Assembly (NCBI RefSeq): GCF_004793545.1
Contig: NZ_SRYA01000004.1
Span: forward strand, 1 to 64,000
Source of the DNA: Petralouisia muris
Lineage (GTDB): Bacteria; Bacillota; Clostridia; Lachnospirales; Lachnospiraceae
Reading direction: 5' to 3'
DNA length: 64,000 nucleotides
Part shown: one piece after another, positions 35,329 to 43,040 of the stretch
Layout of the letters: each line of letters opens with the position of its first letter
Position numbering within the stretch: the stretch's first letter is position 1
Notes under the pieces: model-generated
The model's database searches: none
What the model saw: only the letters and a program-made list of their open reading frames with translations
Told to the model about the DNA's origin: nothing
Position numbers and translations under genes: made by a program

Positions 35329-36459
35329 CTAATCCTGACCCCTTTCCTGAAAAAACCTCTCTACTTTCTCCACCTGCCTTTTCTTCAATTCCAGCGAAGA
35401 ATGCACATAGGTATTCAGCGTAATGCCCACATTGGAATGCCCCAGTATTTCACTTAAGGTTTTAATATCCATCCCGCCCTCCACGCATCTGGTGGCAAAT
35501 GTATGCCGCAGCGCATGAAAATTAACCTCCGTCACCCGGCTGGCAGAAAGTTCTCTGTGATAGCGGTACTCAAACGTCCTTGGATTCGTAAAACTTTTAC
35601 AATCCGAGACAATATAATCGGAATCCGAATTCTCACGGACTTGCAGCAGCGCATCCATCAGCGCGTCAGAAATAGGAACCACCCGGATGGATGACATAGT
35701 TTTAGGCAGTTCGATGATCCATCTGCATTTGCCCTGATCATCACTAATCCTTGAAACAGTATGATTGACGCAGAGCAGACGGTTGTCGGAATCCACATCT
35801 TCCCAGCGGAGGGCGCAGATTTCTCCCACCCGCAGTCCAGCCCCCAAAGCAATCAAAATGCCCAGGCTGGTAACATTCAAATGCTCCTGGCAGTATTGCC
35901 TTAAATGGTTATATTCTCTGTGGCTGAGGGTGGAAACCTTTGGTTGTTTTACTGCAGGTTTAAAAATTTCTGTTTTTAGGGGACTGCAGAATTCCTCGGC
36001 TGCAGCGTAATTAAAAGCAGCGTTTAAAATTAATGCCATTGTACGCACATAAGCAGGAGATAATGGCTTTCCTCCCTCAAGTCCGCCTTGCTGCAGTTTA
36101 TTTCCTAAAAATTCGTTTATTTCCGAAACATTCACATTTCTCACCTGCATACTTCCAATTCCCGGCGCCAAATGTCTGCCAATGATATATTTGTACTTGG
36201 AATAGGTTGACTGCTTATAACGCATTTTGTGATTCTGCAACCATTGTTCCAGCAATTCTTTCAAGGACATGCCTGCTGCCTTAAAGCATTCCCTTTTTAC
36301 CTCCAACTGCTGCCGTTTCTGTTTTTCTTTTACCTCTGCATAAGATTTTCCATAAACGGAATGGTAGACTGCTTTGCCATTTTCATCCCTCTCTGCAATA
36401 TAGCGGGCTTCCCAGCGTCCGTCTTTGCGTTTCCTTATGTTTTCTCCTCTTTTCGGCAT
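35329..36459 (-). CDS. Tyrosine recombinase inside the invertible segment
   Basis: The 376-residue recombinase has an N-terminal arm-type DNA-binding region (RKRKDGRWEARYIAERDENG), a SAM-like core-binding domain (about 63-160) and a catalytic domain with Arg210 (GAGLRVGEICALRW), Lys253 (ELPKTMSS), His315/Arg318 (FHALRHTFA), His341 (ILGHSN) and the nucleophile Tyr351 (TYVHSS). All catalytic residues are present. Because the gene lies between inverted, not direct, repeats, inversion is favoured over excision. In the present orientation it is transcribed toward the signalling operon. No excisionase or other phage genes accompany it. Its own promoter is not clear. Confidence 0.93.
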   Translation of the reverse strand: MPKRGENIRKRKDGRWEARYIAERDENGKAVYHSVYGKSYAEVKEKQKRQQLEVKRECFKAAGMSLKELLEQWLQNHKMRYKQSTYSKYKYIIGRHLAPGIGSMQVRNVNVSEINEFLGNKLQQGGLEGGKPLSPAYVRTMALILNAAFNYAAAEEFCSPLKTEIFKPAVKQPKVSTLSHREYNHLRQYCQEHLNVTSLGILIALGAGLRVGEICALRWEDVDSDNRLLCVNHTVSRISDDQGKCRWIIELPKTMSSIRVVPISDALMDALLQVRENSDSDYIVSDCKSFTNPRTFEYRYHRELSASRVTEVNFHALRHTFATRCVEGGMDIKTLSEILGHSNVGITLNTYVHSSLELKKRQVEKVERFFQERGQD

Positions 36460-36677
36460 AAATTTCTCCCTTCTGCTTTCCTGTTGTGACCCGGTTTTCG
36501 ACCCCTTTCATTTTAAATTGCAGTTCTGTTTTCGTCCTGGAAAGTTCACAAAAAGCTGCCTGTTTTTTCTCAATTCCATTTGAGCAACAAATTTAAGCTG
36601 TCCTGAGTTCTCTATCACATTCCTTACTGCCTAGGAATGCATAGAATTGTGAAAAACTTTCGGAATAATAAAAAAAA

Positions 36678-36723
36678 CTTGTCAAAAATGCCGAAAGACT
36701 ATATTGACAAGACGTTTTTTGTC
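36678..36723. promoter_or_regulatory. Inverted half-sites overlapping the invertible promoter
   Basis: CTTGTCAA at 36678-36685 and TTGACAAG at 36704-36711 form a perfect eight-base inverted repeat whose right arm contains the -35 box. TTGTC recurs at 36719-36723, inside the spacer. A repressor or the recombinase itself could bind here and occlude the promoter. This is inference from symmetry only. Confidence 0.45.
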
Positions 36724-36732
36724 ACTTATAAT
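36704..36732 (+). promoter_or_regulatory. Perfect consensus promoter just inside IRR, pointing outward
   Basis: TTGACA (36704-36709), a 17-base spacer and TATAAT (36727-36732) match the sigma-A consensus at every position. It now fires rightward through the inverted repeat into the terminator at 36921-36961. After inversion between the repeats it would lie at about 35296-35324 on the minus strand, with a start site near 35289, and transcribe the operon beginning at 35102. Confidence 0.85.
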
Positions 36733-36744
36733 TTAAGTGTTCCT

Positions 36745-36765
36745 ATTGCGTAGAACCTGCAGTTC
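36745..36765. repeat. Right inverted repeat of putative invertible segment (IRR)
   Basis: These 21 bases (core GCGTAGAACCTGCAGTTC) are the exact reverse complement of 35263-35283. Extended to GCGC at the outer end, the site has two nearly symmetrical nine-base arms around CTGCA. The two sites are 1.46 kb apart and enclose only the recombinase gene and the promoter. Confidence 0.9.
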
Positions 36766-36892
36766 TGCGCATTTTTTCATTTATAATTTTTCTATTTTTT
36801 TATCCCATTCGAATTGTTTTCAGCTCTATCACAGAGAATATTGCCGTCAAAAGATTTGGACGCACTGATTGCCGCTGCCTAAAAATTTGCTG

Positions 36893-36908
36893 ATAAATTA
36901 TAATTTAT
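36893..36908. other. 16-bp AT-only perfect palindrome
   Basis: ATAAATTATAATTTAT is self-complementary over 16 bases and lies between IRR and the terminator. It could be a protein-binding site or part of an AT-rich upstream element. Nothing else is evident in the 530-base interval from 36460 to 36989 beyond the invertible-segment elements and the terminator. Confidence 0.5.
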
Positions 36909-36920
36909 GGCAAACAAAAA

Positions 36921-36961
36921 GGATGCAAATCCCCAGACCAATTTCTGGTTGATTTGCATCC
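36921..36961. terminator. Terminator of FliD-like gene; also faces the invertible promoter
   Basis: GGATGCAAATC (36921-36931) pairs perfectly with GATTTGCATCC (36951-36961); the loop holds a further CCAGA/TCTGG pairing. On the minus strand TTTTTGTTT follows, giving a good intrinsic terminator for 36990-38204. Read from the plus strand it lies 160 bases downstream of the invertible promoter and would probably stop its transcript in the present orientation. Confidence 0.85.
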
Positions 36962-36989
36962 TGTATGTCCTTATTTTTCTAAAATCAGA

Positions 36990-38204
36990 TTAGATATAGC
37001 CAGCATAACGGGAACTTCCCTGTACATCATATGCTCCGGCAGCTGTATAACCATTGGCAGCATTGGCTTGCGTCGTCATATAAAAATCCACCAGTGAAGC
37101 GTTGGTGGCAACAGAAGAACCATAGTCTTTGAAGAATTTCTGAACCTTGGACATATCTGCTTTCTTAAATGTGTCCTCATCAATCTTCAATCTGCCTTTT
37201 GTATCCAAGCTGATTCCAAACTGTTTCAGCACATCCGCATTGCGGGCTGTTTTTGTTTTGATCTGAGACAGATTCGATAATACGCCGGAATTTGTGCTGG
37301 ATTCTGCTTTATCAAACATACCGTTGTAATTGTTAACAAAGCTCTTTGCCGCTGCAAAAATTTTGTCAATGTCGTATGTCTCGTTCCCATCCTTATCTTT
37401 TATCTTTTCATATAACTTGTCAGAAGCGAGCGTTTCGCTGTCCGCCTTAAGGGAAGCTGCGCTGGAACCTGTCGCATTGTTTGTCCCTGTACTATCTGTA
37501 TCATCTGTCTTGTCGGTACTATCTGTCTTGTTTGTAGTAGTATTGGCAACATTTGCAAACTGAACACGCGACGAAATCTTAGAGCCATAACTCATAAGAT
37601 CATTACTGGAAAACAGCTCCTGTACTTTCGAAACATCTGCTTCCTTCAGCTTGCCTTCATTCAGCTGAAGGGTTCCATTGGCATTAATCGTAATGCCAAG
37701 CTCTGAAAGCTTATCCGCATTGGCAGAGGTGCTGTTCATCATATTGGCTACATACGCTGTCTTGCCCGCCAGCGTGGATTTTTTTGCCGCAGTTACAACG
37801 CTGTTATAATCCTCCACAAAATTTTTCATTGCAGAGACTACCTTGTCTGACGCGCTCTGACCGTTATCCGTATTCGTATAAGTTGAATCATTCTGCAATG
37901 CCGACAAAGAACTCTTCAAATTCGAAAGCCCCGTGGTCAGATTGGAATTTGCTTCCTGCGCCTGTTTTGAAATTGTCGGATTCTTTTTCTCTTCCAGTAT
38001 TTTATCAAGAGTATATTTTGAACTGTTGCTCTTGCTCTTGCTGCTGGCTGTTGTGCTTGAACTCTGCTCTGTACTGTAATAAGCTTTTAAAAGCTTGCCA
38101 TAACTGCCGCTCTTAATGCTGGCGTAATCTGAGAGAAAATTCTGATTTCCCGTTCCGCTGCTGCCTGAAAGGCTCTGGAACAACTGTGAATAACCCTGAC
38201 TCAT
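36990..38204 (-). CDS. FliD-like (hook-associated protein 2-like) protein
   Basis: The 404-residue Ser/Thr/Asn-rich protein contains two copies of a FliD C-terminal-like unit: KNFVEDYNSVVTAAKKS, LSELGITINANGTLQLN, and KSFVNNYNGMFDKAESS, LKQFGISLDTKGRLKID. It has no signal peptide and no flagellar genes nearby, and the canonical FliD N-terminal D0 region is not obvious. Similar orphan FliD-like proteins occur in non-motile Clostridia; their role is unknown. It has its own strong promoter (TTGCAA-17-TATAAT) and terminator. Confidence 0.65.
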   Translation of the reverse strand: MSQGYSQLFQSLSGSSGTGNQNFLSDYASIKSGSYGKLLKAYYSTEQSSSTTASSKSKSNSSKYTLDKILEEKKNPTISKQAQEANSNLTTGLSNLKSSLSALQNDSTYTNTDNGQSASDKVVSAMKNFVEDYNSVVTAAKKSTLAGKTAYVANMMNSTSANADKLSELGITINANGTLQLNEGKLKEADVSKVQELFSSNDLMSYGSKISSRVQFANVANTTTNKTDSTDKTDDTDSTGTNNATGSSAASLKADSETLASDKLYEKIKDKDGNETYDIDKIFAAAKSFVNNYNGMFDKAESSTNSGVLSNLSQIKTKTARNADVLKQFGISLDTKGRLKIDEDTFKKADMSKVQKFFKDYGSSVATNASLVDFYMTTQANAANGYTAAGAYDVQGSSRYAGYI

Positions 38205-38293
38205 ACATCATCACTCCTTTGAAAAAAATATATACTTCCATGTGGTTATGCCTGATATATTCGATATATCCTACAAAATCTTTAGTTATGGCT

Positions 38294-38322
38294 ATTATAA
38301 CACACGAATTTCAGGATTGCAA
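38294..38322 (-). promoter_or_regulatory. Promoter of the FliD-like gene
   Basis: On the minus strand TTGCAA (38322-38317), a 17-base spacer and TATAAT (38299-38294) are followed by AAAGGAGTGATGATGT before the ATG at 38204. The match to sigma-A consensus is strong. The untranslated leader is about 80 bases. Confidence 0.8.
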
Positions 38323-38400
38323 GATAACTGCCCCTTATGTTTCCAGTTTTATCCACAATTTTCGGCTCTTGTCCCATATACCCGTGAGCCAAATTAATTC

Positions 38401-38429
38401 TTGAAAATCTGGGCAACTTGTTTTATAAT
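38401..38429 (+). promoter_or_regulatory. Promoter of the small lipoprotein gene
   Basis: TTGAAA (38401-38406), a 17-base spacer and TATAAT (38424-38429) lie about 30 bases before the lipoprotein ATG at 38460. Confidence 0.75.
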
Positions 38430-38459
38430 GGTAAAAATCTTCAACAGGAAGCTTCAAAT

Positions 38460-38906
38460 ATGAAAAAACTAAATTTAATATGGATGATTCTTCTGTGTTT
38501 CCTTTTAACGGCGTGCGGCAGCGAATTCGCCAAACGAGAATATAATTCTGATGAAAAGATATCCCAAAAAGCAGACCGCTATGCCAAAGAAATTTCTGTC
38601 GGCAATTTCACAGATCAGGAATATTCTCTTACCATCTCTAAGTTTAACGGCCGCGAAACAATATGGAACGAAACATTTGCAGAAAATCAGAATATGGAGA
38701 TAGACCTTTCTTTTTGCCTTTCAAAAGGCCAGGCGAAAATAGTGCATATTGATAATGATAACCATGTTACAACATTGCTTGAATGTTCCCCTGAAACTTC
38801 GACAGATGGATTTATAACCAAAACCGTATCCTTACAGAAAGGACAGAATCGCCTGAAAATTGTCGGCTACGATTGTGAAGATATTGATTTAAAGATACAA
38901 TACTGA
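38460..38906 (+). CDS. Small lipoprotein of unknown function
   Basis: The 148-residue protein starts MKKLNLIWMILLCFLLTACGS, a typical lipoprotein signal peptide with lipobox LTAC. The mature part is a beta-rich domain (FTDQEYSLTISKFNGRETIW, DLSFCLSKGQAKIVHIDN, KGQNRLKIVGYDCEDIDL) that ends without further features. The start at 38460 is set by the signal peptide and AGGAAG upstream; an in-frame ATG at 38418 lies within the promoter. I do not recognise a named family. It is divergent from the FliD-like gene and shares the intergenic region with it. Confidence 0.75.
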   Translation: MKKLNLIWMILLCFLLTACGSEFAKREYNSDEKISQKADRYAKEISVGNFTDQEYSLTISKFNGRETIWNETFAENQNMEIDLSFCLSKGQAKIVHIDNDNHVTTLLECSPETSTDGFITKTVSLQKGQNRLKIVGYDCEDIDLKIQY

Positions 38907-38967
38907 CCGGCAACATTTTCCTCTCCTGGTACCAGGTCATAACGGCTCATCATGGTAATCTCTTCCA

Positions 38968-39102
38968 TCAATGGGGAACCGCCGCCATGTAATCCGGATT
39001 GCGCATGATGTATTTGTTGCGCAGCTCTGCCGCCTCAGGCGCAAAGAAGCTTTCCTCGTCTTTAAAATCGCCGCCGTCGCGGGCAGAGACTTTTTGCTCA
39101 TA
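38968..39102 (-). pseudogene. Unrecognised gene remnant
   Basis: A minus-strand frame without a start encodes GDFKDEESFFAPEAAELRNK and YIMRNPDYMAAVPH; after a frameshift the same strand continues MEEITMMSRYDLVPGEENVA. This reads like real protein sequence broken in at least two places. I cannot name the family. No functional product is expected. Confidence 0.4.
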
Positions 39103-39244
39103 TCATTCCATCCGTTGATTTCTTTCCTTTCATCTGGATTCCTCGACTTCAAACTGGTTTATTTTTCCTAATTCTCACACTTCGTCTTCCACTTCAAACT
39201 AGTTCATCATTTTGTACATTGCAACAATGCGTTTGTTCCGTTTC

Positions 39245-39466
39245 TTAAATGTAAGTGTCCACATCCGCAGGATATTTGCCCAGCATGCCTTCTCCTGCCC
39301 GAACCCCAGTTTTGCCTTCTGCAATCAGTTTCTCTCCGAGTCCGTTTGTATATTTCAGCACATTTTCTGCGTCCTGAGGAGAAACCCAGCCCTGCTCCAC
39401 CATATAGTAAAGTTCCCGGCAGATAACAGTCGCCAAGGCTTCTCCTTCTGTTCTTCTTACATCCAT
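39245..39466 (-). CDS. 73-residue ORF, possibly a dehydrogenase C-terminal remnant
   Basis: The ORF starts behind GAGGACAGAAGTACC and encodes RRTEGEALATVICRELYYMV, WVSPQDAENVLKYTNGLGEK and GVRAGEGMLGKYPADVDTYI. The pattern of a helical segment followed by G-x-x-AG-x-GM resembles the very C-terminus of 3-hydroxyacyl-CoA dehydrogenase-type proteins. It could be a small remnant or a free-standing small protein; no neighbour supports either view. Confidence 0.35.
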   Translation of the reverse strand: MDVRRTEGEALATVICRELYYMVEQGWVSPQDAENVLKYTNGLGEKLIAEGKTGVRAGEGMLGKYPADVDTYI

Positions 39467-39509
39467 GGTACTTCTGTCCTCTTTTTTTCAATAATGCAAA
39501 TTTTCTATA

Positions 39510-39538
39510 TTGACACATTCACGATAACATGGTAAGAT
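39510..39538 (+). promoter_or_regulatory. Promoter of the carbohydrate ABC importer
   Basis: TTGACA (39510-39515), a 17-base spacer and TAAGAT (39533-39538) precede the binding-protein gene, leaving a leader of nearly 190 bases. The -35 box is perfect and the -10 box matches at four of six positions. No clear operator was found in the leader. Confidence 0.6.
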
Positions 39539-39732
39539 TAATTCACTAAATTTTAGAGCACTTTGTACAAATCGCAGGAAATTTTCTTATTATTTTTTGT
39601 GCTATTTGCAGTACTTCTTTGCGGGGATATTACGGAGCGATTGTAATTTTGCATATATTGCAGTCAAACAGCATAAAGACAGACACAATTTTCCGGCAGG
39701 TACAGTGCTTTCCAATTAAGGAGGAGGAAACC

Positions 39733-41058
39733 ATGAAAAAGAAAACTCTGAAGAAATTTATCGCACTTACTCTGAGTATGGCAACCGCTCTGTCCGTTGC
39801 AGCATGCGGCAGCTCTCCCTCATCATCTGAGACAACTAACAAACAGGATGCGGAAACAGAGAATACGGATGACACTAACACGGATGATACGGAAGAAGCA
39901 AGCGGCGATAAAATCGAACTCAGCATTATTGCTGCTCAGTACGGCCAGAACACCGCAGACTGGTGGAAAACTTTTGAAAGTGATTTTGAAAAAGACAATG
40001 AAGGAATTGACATCAATGTAGAAGTTATTTCCTGGAATGATATCTCTACCACAGTAAATACACGTGTGGCAAACAACCAGGCTCCTGATATCCTGAACAT
40101 TGACGTGTTCGCAGATTACCAGGCAGACGATCTGCTTCTGCCGGCACAGGATTATGTTTCGGAAGAGACCTACGGCAAAATGTATGAAGCATTTTTAGAG
40201 CAGTCCAATGTGGACGGAACCATATGGGCAATTCCAGACCTGGCTTCCGCACGTGCAATGTACTACAACAAAGATATCCTGGAAGGCGCCGGCATTGAAG
40301 CTCCTCCCACCACATGGGATGAACTGACCGAGGCCTGCAAGAAGATTAAAGAGAAATATCCCGATGTTTATCCATGGGGCATTGATATGACAACCGACGA
40401 AGGCCAGGCTGCATTCGCTTATTATATCTGGAACAACGGCGGCGATTTTACAGACGCTGACGGCAACTGGACACTGAACAGCCCGGAAAACGTAGCTGCA
40501 ATTGAATATGCAATCGGCTTAATCAACGATGGCTACACCAACACCGACCCTGCCAATGAGACTCGTTACGACCTGCAGGATATGTTCGGAACCGGCAAAG
40601 TTGCCATGATGATTGCTCCCAACAGTCTTCCTACCTATGTGAAAGACGGCGGCAACGAAGTAAACTACGGCATGGCTCCAATCCCCAACAACAACGGCAC
40701 TTCTGTATCTGCCGGCGTTATGGACCGTTTCATGTGCTTTGACAACGAATACTCTGACGAAGAGCTGGAAGCAATCAAAACATTCTTCGATTACTTCTAT
40801 GAGGATGAGCGTTATTCTGCATGGGTTGAGATGGAAGGCTTCTTACCGGCAACCAAGACCGGCGGCGAGACACTTGCAGCAAAAGATGAATCCATGGCTG
40901 AATGGATTGACATCGTAGGAAGCTGTAAATTCTATCCCACTGCCAAGGCTGAATGGGCAGATGTAAAACAGGGCGTTATCAGTGCGGAACAGAACGCATT
41001 ATTAGGTGAAAGCGTTCAGGAACAGCTTGACAACTTACAGGCAGAGATTGCTCCATAA
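39733..41058 (+). CDS. Carbohydrate ABC transporter solute-binding lipoprotein
   Basis: The 441-residue protein has a lipoprotein signal peptide (LTLSMATALSVAACGSS) and a family 1 solute-binding fold: IDINVEVISWNDISTTVNTR, NNQAPDILNIDVF, MYYNKDILEGAGIEAPPTTW, GFLPATKTGGET. It should capture an oligosaccharide outside the membrane and deliver it to the two permeases downstream. The ATG at 39733 follows GGAGGAGGAAACC; a longer frame to 39619 is not supported. A terminator after the gene probably keeps binding protein in excess over permeases, as in maltose-type systems. Confidence 0.92.
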   Translation: MKKKTLKKFIALTLSMATALSVAACGSSPSSSETTNKQDAETENTDDTNTDDTEEASGDKIELSIIAAQYGQNTADWWKTFESDFEKDNEGIDINVEVISWNDISTTVNTRVANNQAPDILNIDVFADYQADDLLLPAQDYVSEETYGKMYEAFLEQSNVDGTIWAIPDLASARAMYYNKDILEGAGIEAPPTTWDELTEACKKIKEKYPDVYPWGIDMTTDEGQAAFAYYIWNNGGDFTDADGNWTLNSPENVAAIEYAIGLINDGYTNTDPANETRYDLQDMFGTGKVAMMIAPNSLPTYVKDGGNEVNYGMAPIPNNNGTSVSAGVMDRFMCFDNEYSDEELEAIKTFFDYFYEDERYSAWVEMEGFLPATKTGGETLAAKDESMAEWIDIVGSCKFYPTAKAEWADVKQGVISAEQNALLGESVQEQLDNLQAEIAP

Positions 41059-41105
41059 CATCTGTCTTATGACGCAGCACATAAGCCCCGCTTAAGACAA
41101 AACAG

Positions 41106-41133
41106 GAGACCGGGCTTTTGCCCGGTCTCTTTT
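41106..41133 (+). terminator. Intrinsic terminator between binding protein and permeases
   Basis: GAGACCGGGC (41106-41115), loop TTTT and GCCCGGTCTC (41120-41129) are followed by TTTT. The stem is perfect and GC-rich. Because the permease genes continue on the same strand 24 bases later without an obvious new promoter, it probably acts as a partial terminator that lowers permease expression. Confidence 0.85.
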
Positions 41134-41156
41134 ATCATAATTAATGAGGTGTTCCT

Positions 41157-42035
41157 GTGAAAAAATTTATTCAAAAAATAGAACCTTATATCTGGATTCT
41201 GCCCAGCGTTCTGCTGATGTTTGTGTTTATCCTGATCCCTATTGTATTCGTATTTAGGATGGCGTTAAGCAAAGTCAGCAGAGCAGGACTGATTAAAGGA
41301 TTTACCGGATTTGCCAATTTCTCCAAGATTCTGTCCACTCCTACTTTTTCCATGGTTTTGAAAAATACATTTGTGTGGACAGTGGCAGTGGTGGGACTTT
41401 CCACCCTCCTTGGATTTATTCTGGCTCTTTTATTAAATAACGCATTTAAAGGACGTAAAGTTGCCCGCGCTATCGTGGTATTTCCCTGGGCAACCACACT
41501 GGTCGTACAGGCCAGCATCTGGAAATTTATCATTGATACGGACTACGGCACATTAAATACCCTGCTGATGAAGCTTGGCGTCATTGACCATGCAGTCAAC
41601 TGGACTCCCAGCGCCGGAGCCTGGTTTGCATGGGAAATTGCCTGCGGTATCTTTGTAACAATTCCTTTTGTTACATTTACTGTCCTTTCCGGATTACAGT
41701 CCATTGACAGCAGCTACTACGAAGCTGCAACTGTTGACGGAGCCAACTACTGGCAGAAATTATTCAAAATTACGATCCCGCTGGTTAGTTCCTCTCTCAC
41801 CGTCAGCACCGTATTAAATATTATTTATGTATTTAATTCTTTCCCGATTATCTGGAATATGACAAAGGGAGATCCCGGCAACCGGACTGACACCCTTGTA
41901 ACCTACCTGTATAAGCTTGCGTTCTATAATGGCAAACAGGGAGAAGCTGCAGCGGTTTCCGTGGTTGGATTCCTGATACTGTTAGCCTGCGCAACCGTTT
42001 ACATGGTTGCAACCTTAAGAAAGGGGGATGAATAA
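41157..42035 (+). CDS. Carbohydrate ABC transporter permease (MalF-type)
   Basis: The 292-residue protein has six hydrophobic helices and the EAA loop YYEAATVDGANYWQKLFKIT, which contacts the ATPase. The start is GTG at 41157 behind GAGGTGTTCCT. It partners with the binding protein upstream and the second permease, whose start region overlaps its stop. No ATPase gene is present in the window, so a shared MsiK-type ATPase is expected elsewhere. Confidence 0.92.
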   Translation: MKKFIQKIEPYIWILPSVLLMFVFILIPIVFVFRMALSKVSRAGLIKGFTGFANFSKILSTPTFSMVLKNTFVWTVAVVGLSTLLGFILALLLNNAFKGRKVARAIVVFPWATTLVVQASIWKFIIDTDYGTLNTLLMKLGVIDHAVNWTPSAGAWFAWEIACGIFVTIPFVTFTVLSGLQSIDSSYYEAATVDGANYWQKLFKITIPLVSSSLTVSTVLNIIYVFNSFPIIWNMTKGDPGNRTDTLVTYLYKLAFYNGKQGEAAAVSVVGFLILLACATVYMVATLRKGDE

Positions 42036-42036
42036 C

Positions 42037-42894
42037 ATGAAAGAAAATGCAAATAAGTCCATCGGCGGCAAAAAGCTTGCATTGCGAATCCTCCTGTATG
42101 TGGTTGTATTCCTCATATGCCTGCTGATCCTTTATCCATATTTCGCTATGATCTGCACCGCATTGAAAGACCGCTCCGAGATATTCTCAGCCAACGGAAC
42201 TGTCTTCCCGAAAAATGCATTGTGGTCGAACTTTGCCGATATCTGGAACAGAGCTCCTATGGCAAAATATATGATGAACTCCATTCTGATTGCCGGCGGC
42301 TCCACCATCATCGCACTGCTCTGCGGGATCCCCGCCGCATATGCGTTGTCCAGAATGAAATTCAAAGGCGATATTGTATTTCTGGGCTTTGTCATTGTTT
42401 CTCAGATGTTTGCGCCTGTGGTGCTTTTAATTGGTATTTACAAGGTCATGATGACACTGAACTTAACCAACAGCATTCTGGGACTGATCTTTATCAATGC
42501 AGCCTTTAACCAGGCCTTTACCATCTGGCTGCTGCGAGGCACTTTTATGGGAATTTCTTCTGAAATGGAGCAGGCTGCCAAAATTGACGGCTGCAACCGA
42601 TTTGAAGCCATGATTAAGATTCTGCTTCCGGTAGCTGCTCCTGGAATTGTTACGACATTGATTTTTGTATTTATCAATGCCTGGAATGAATATACCGTTG
42701 CTTTGACTCTGATTTCCGAGGATCTGAATAAGCCTCTGACTGTGGGCATCAATATCTTTAACGGCTATAACATGATTGAATGGCAGTACCTGTTCTCAGC
42801 TTCTCTCTTTGCAATTGCTCCCGTAGTGGTTCTCTTTGCAATTATTGAGAAGAATCTGGTCAGCGGCCTTGCATCCGGCGGCGTAAAAGGTTAA
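42037..42894 (+). CDS. Carbohydrate ABC transporter permease (MalG-type)
   Basis: The 285-residue protein has six helices and the EAA-type motif EQAAKIDGCNRFEAMIKILL. ATG at 42037 is preferred over 42028 because AAAGGGGG is nine bases away; 42028 is directly against the RBS. It is translationally linked to the first permease and ends in SGGVKG, typical of this family. Together with 39733 and 41157 it makes a CUT1-type importer. A GH13 glucosidase and AraC regulator 8-10 kb away may handle the same sugar, but linkage is not shown. Confidence 0.92.
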   Translation: MKENANKSIGGKKLALRILLYVVVFLICLLILYPYFAMICTALKDRSEIFSANGTVFPKNALWSNFADIWNRAPMAKYMMNSILIAGGSTIIALLCGIPAAYALSRMKFKGDIVFLGFVIVSQMFAPVVLLIGIYKVMMTLNLTNSILGLIFINAAFNQAFTIWLLRGTFMGISSEMEQAAKIDGCNRFEAMIKILLPVAAPGIVTTLIFVFINAWNEYTVALTLISEDLNKPLTVGINIFNGYNMIEWQYLFSASLFAIAPVVVLFAIIEKNLVSGLASGGVKG

Positions 42895-42982
42895 CGGCAA
42901 GCGCCTTCGCAATGCAAATGCCATCTTCTGATGTAAGGGACAATTCGTATCATGTAAAGACAATATTATATATCAGAATTTA

Positions 42983-43025
42983 AGCAGGGCACAGCCATTT
43001 CATCTGCGCCCTGCTGCTTTTCTTC
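42983..43025. terminator. Terminator between convergent transporter operons
   Basis: AGCAGGGC (42983-42990) pairs with GCCCTGCT (43008-43015), extended inward by CAG/CTG, and is followed by GCTTTTCTT on the plus strand. It lies after the MalG-type gene and before the 3' end of the convergent exporter genes. Confidence 0.75.
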
Positions 43026-43040
43026 CTATTCATTTTATTA

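Noticed and set aside
35263-36765. Interpretation of the recombinase-flanking repeats as attL/attR of an integrated element
   Set aside because: The repeats are inverted, not direct, and no cargo beyond the recombinase and a promoter lies between them; inversion is the expected outcome.
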